6,008 nucleotides of DNA from Geminicoccaceae bacterium (lineage in GTDB: Bacteria > Pseudomonadota > Alphaproteobacteria > Geminicoccales > Geminicoccaceae), in assembly GCA_030824835.1 (NCBI GenBank), contig JAPJRA010000256.1, positions 1 to 6,008 on the forward strand, read 5' to 3'. Positions 5,780 to 6,008 of this stretch are shown here, piece by piece. The position numbers and the translations under genes are program-made. The notes beneath the pieces were generated by a model. The model was not told the origin of the DNA and made no database searches. It saw nothing but the letters and a program-made list of their open reading frames with translations. Numbering within the stretch: the stretch's first letter is position 1; every line of letters starts with the position of its first letter.

Positions 5780-6008
5780 TCATCCGTGCCGACGCTCGGC
5801 CCCGGCCATGAGACGCGCCTCCTCGACGACGCCGCGAGCGTGCCGGCCACGCCCAATCGGCCCGCCCGGATCGGAGGCCTCGACCTCGAACAGGAAGAGC
5901 TTGCCGTCGCGGCCCAGATAGCGGGCACGGGTGACGACACGGGCACCGACAGGCGTGGGTGCGATGTGCTCGATCTCGACCCGGACGCCCACCGAAAGCT
6001 GACCGTCC
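5780..6008 (-). CDS. Thioesterase-family protein, FlK-like hotdog fold (partial, 5' end outside window)
   Basis: This is the C-terminal 75 or so residues of a hotdog-fold thioesterase resembling the fluoroacetyl-CoA thioesterase FlK family; most members of such families act on small acyl-CoAs. The frame stays open to the window edge (DGQLSVGVRVEIEH), and the family pattern continues as HIAPTPVGARVVTRARY, then FEVEASD and IGRGRHARGVV. The histidine in EHIAPTP is the likely active-site one by comparison with FlK, an inference. A GTG at 5992 could be taken for a start, but similarity continues before it, so the true start lies beyond 6008. The TGA stop (5782-5780) overlaps an in-frame ATG of lactonase 2, so the genes are surely co-transcribed. 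Whether it detoxifies a CoA ester or belongs to the same sugar-acid pathway is unknown. Confidence 0.75.
   Translation of the reverse strand, partial: DGQLSVGVRVEIEHIAPTPVGARVVTRARYLGRDGKLFLFEVEASDPGGPIGRGRHARGVVEEARLMAGAERRHG

Noticed and set aside
5763..5783. Seven-residue longer start for lactonase 2 at the ATGA overlap
   Set aside because: It has no Shine-Dalgarno sequence, whereas the ATG at 5762 has GGAGG at good spacing and aligns with the paralogue start. The ATGA overlap may still help coupling.
4929..5921. Plus-strand open frame of 330 codons opposite lactonase 2
   Set aside because: It is the antisense of a well-supported SMP-30 gene. The two antisense frames of the paralogues resemble each other only because the real genes do.
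5780..5992. A complete 70-residue protein starting at the GTG at 5992
   Set aside because: Thioesterase-family similarity continues in frame up to the window edge, so this is the end of a longer gene.

Overview
The window comes from a GC-rich bacterial chromosome. Strong bias to G or C at third codon positions, the style of the proteins and the dense, overlapping gene layout suggest a proteobacterium, most likely an alphaproteobacterium. This is an inference, because no rRNA or other marker gene is present. There is no CRISPR array, tRNA, rRNA or insertion sequence.

Left part (1-3248): a signalling module. A NarL/FixJ-type response regulator (95-718, +) converges on a two-gene minus-strand operon. 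The first gene of that operon encodes a FIST-domain sensor (2067-3233). It runs by a 4-base ATGA overlap into a soluble hybrid histidine kinase with a C-terminal receiver domain (715-2070). A FIST protein coupled to a soluble hybrid kinase is the arrangement of the haem nitric-oxide sensor NosP and its kinase NahK in Pseudomonas and relatives. The regulator and kinase genes end on one shared CTAG, so each transcript must run into the other. The likely circuit is a FIST sensor controlling the kinase, which passes phosphate to its own receiver domain and/or to the convergent regulator.

Middle (3249-3416): a 168-base divergent intergenic region. It holds a perfect 7+7 inverted repeat (GGTCACA, 9 bases, TGTGACC) close to the FIST start and a second, weaker CACGTG-centred palindrome.

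Right part (3417-6008): catabolic genes. A fumarylacetoacetate hydrolase (FAH) family gene (+) meets a minus-strand operon: a FlK-like hotdog thioesterase cut by the window edge, then two tandem SMP-30/gluconolactonase paralogues. The main anomaly lies at 4015-4025. The FAH protein follows its family up to FTGTP and then stops matching. At the same bases the first SMP-30 paralogue stops matching the second. The two convergent genes appear to have been joined tail to tail at a short shared sequence. The FAH gene lost its C-terminal segment, the lactonase lost about six codons and its stop, and each now reads into the antisense strand of the other. This is either a real deletion or rearrangement scar or an assembly chimera. 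If real, it also removed any terminator between the lactonase operon and the FIST-kinase operon downstream on the same strand.
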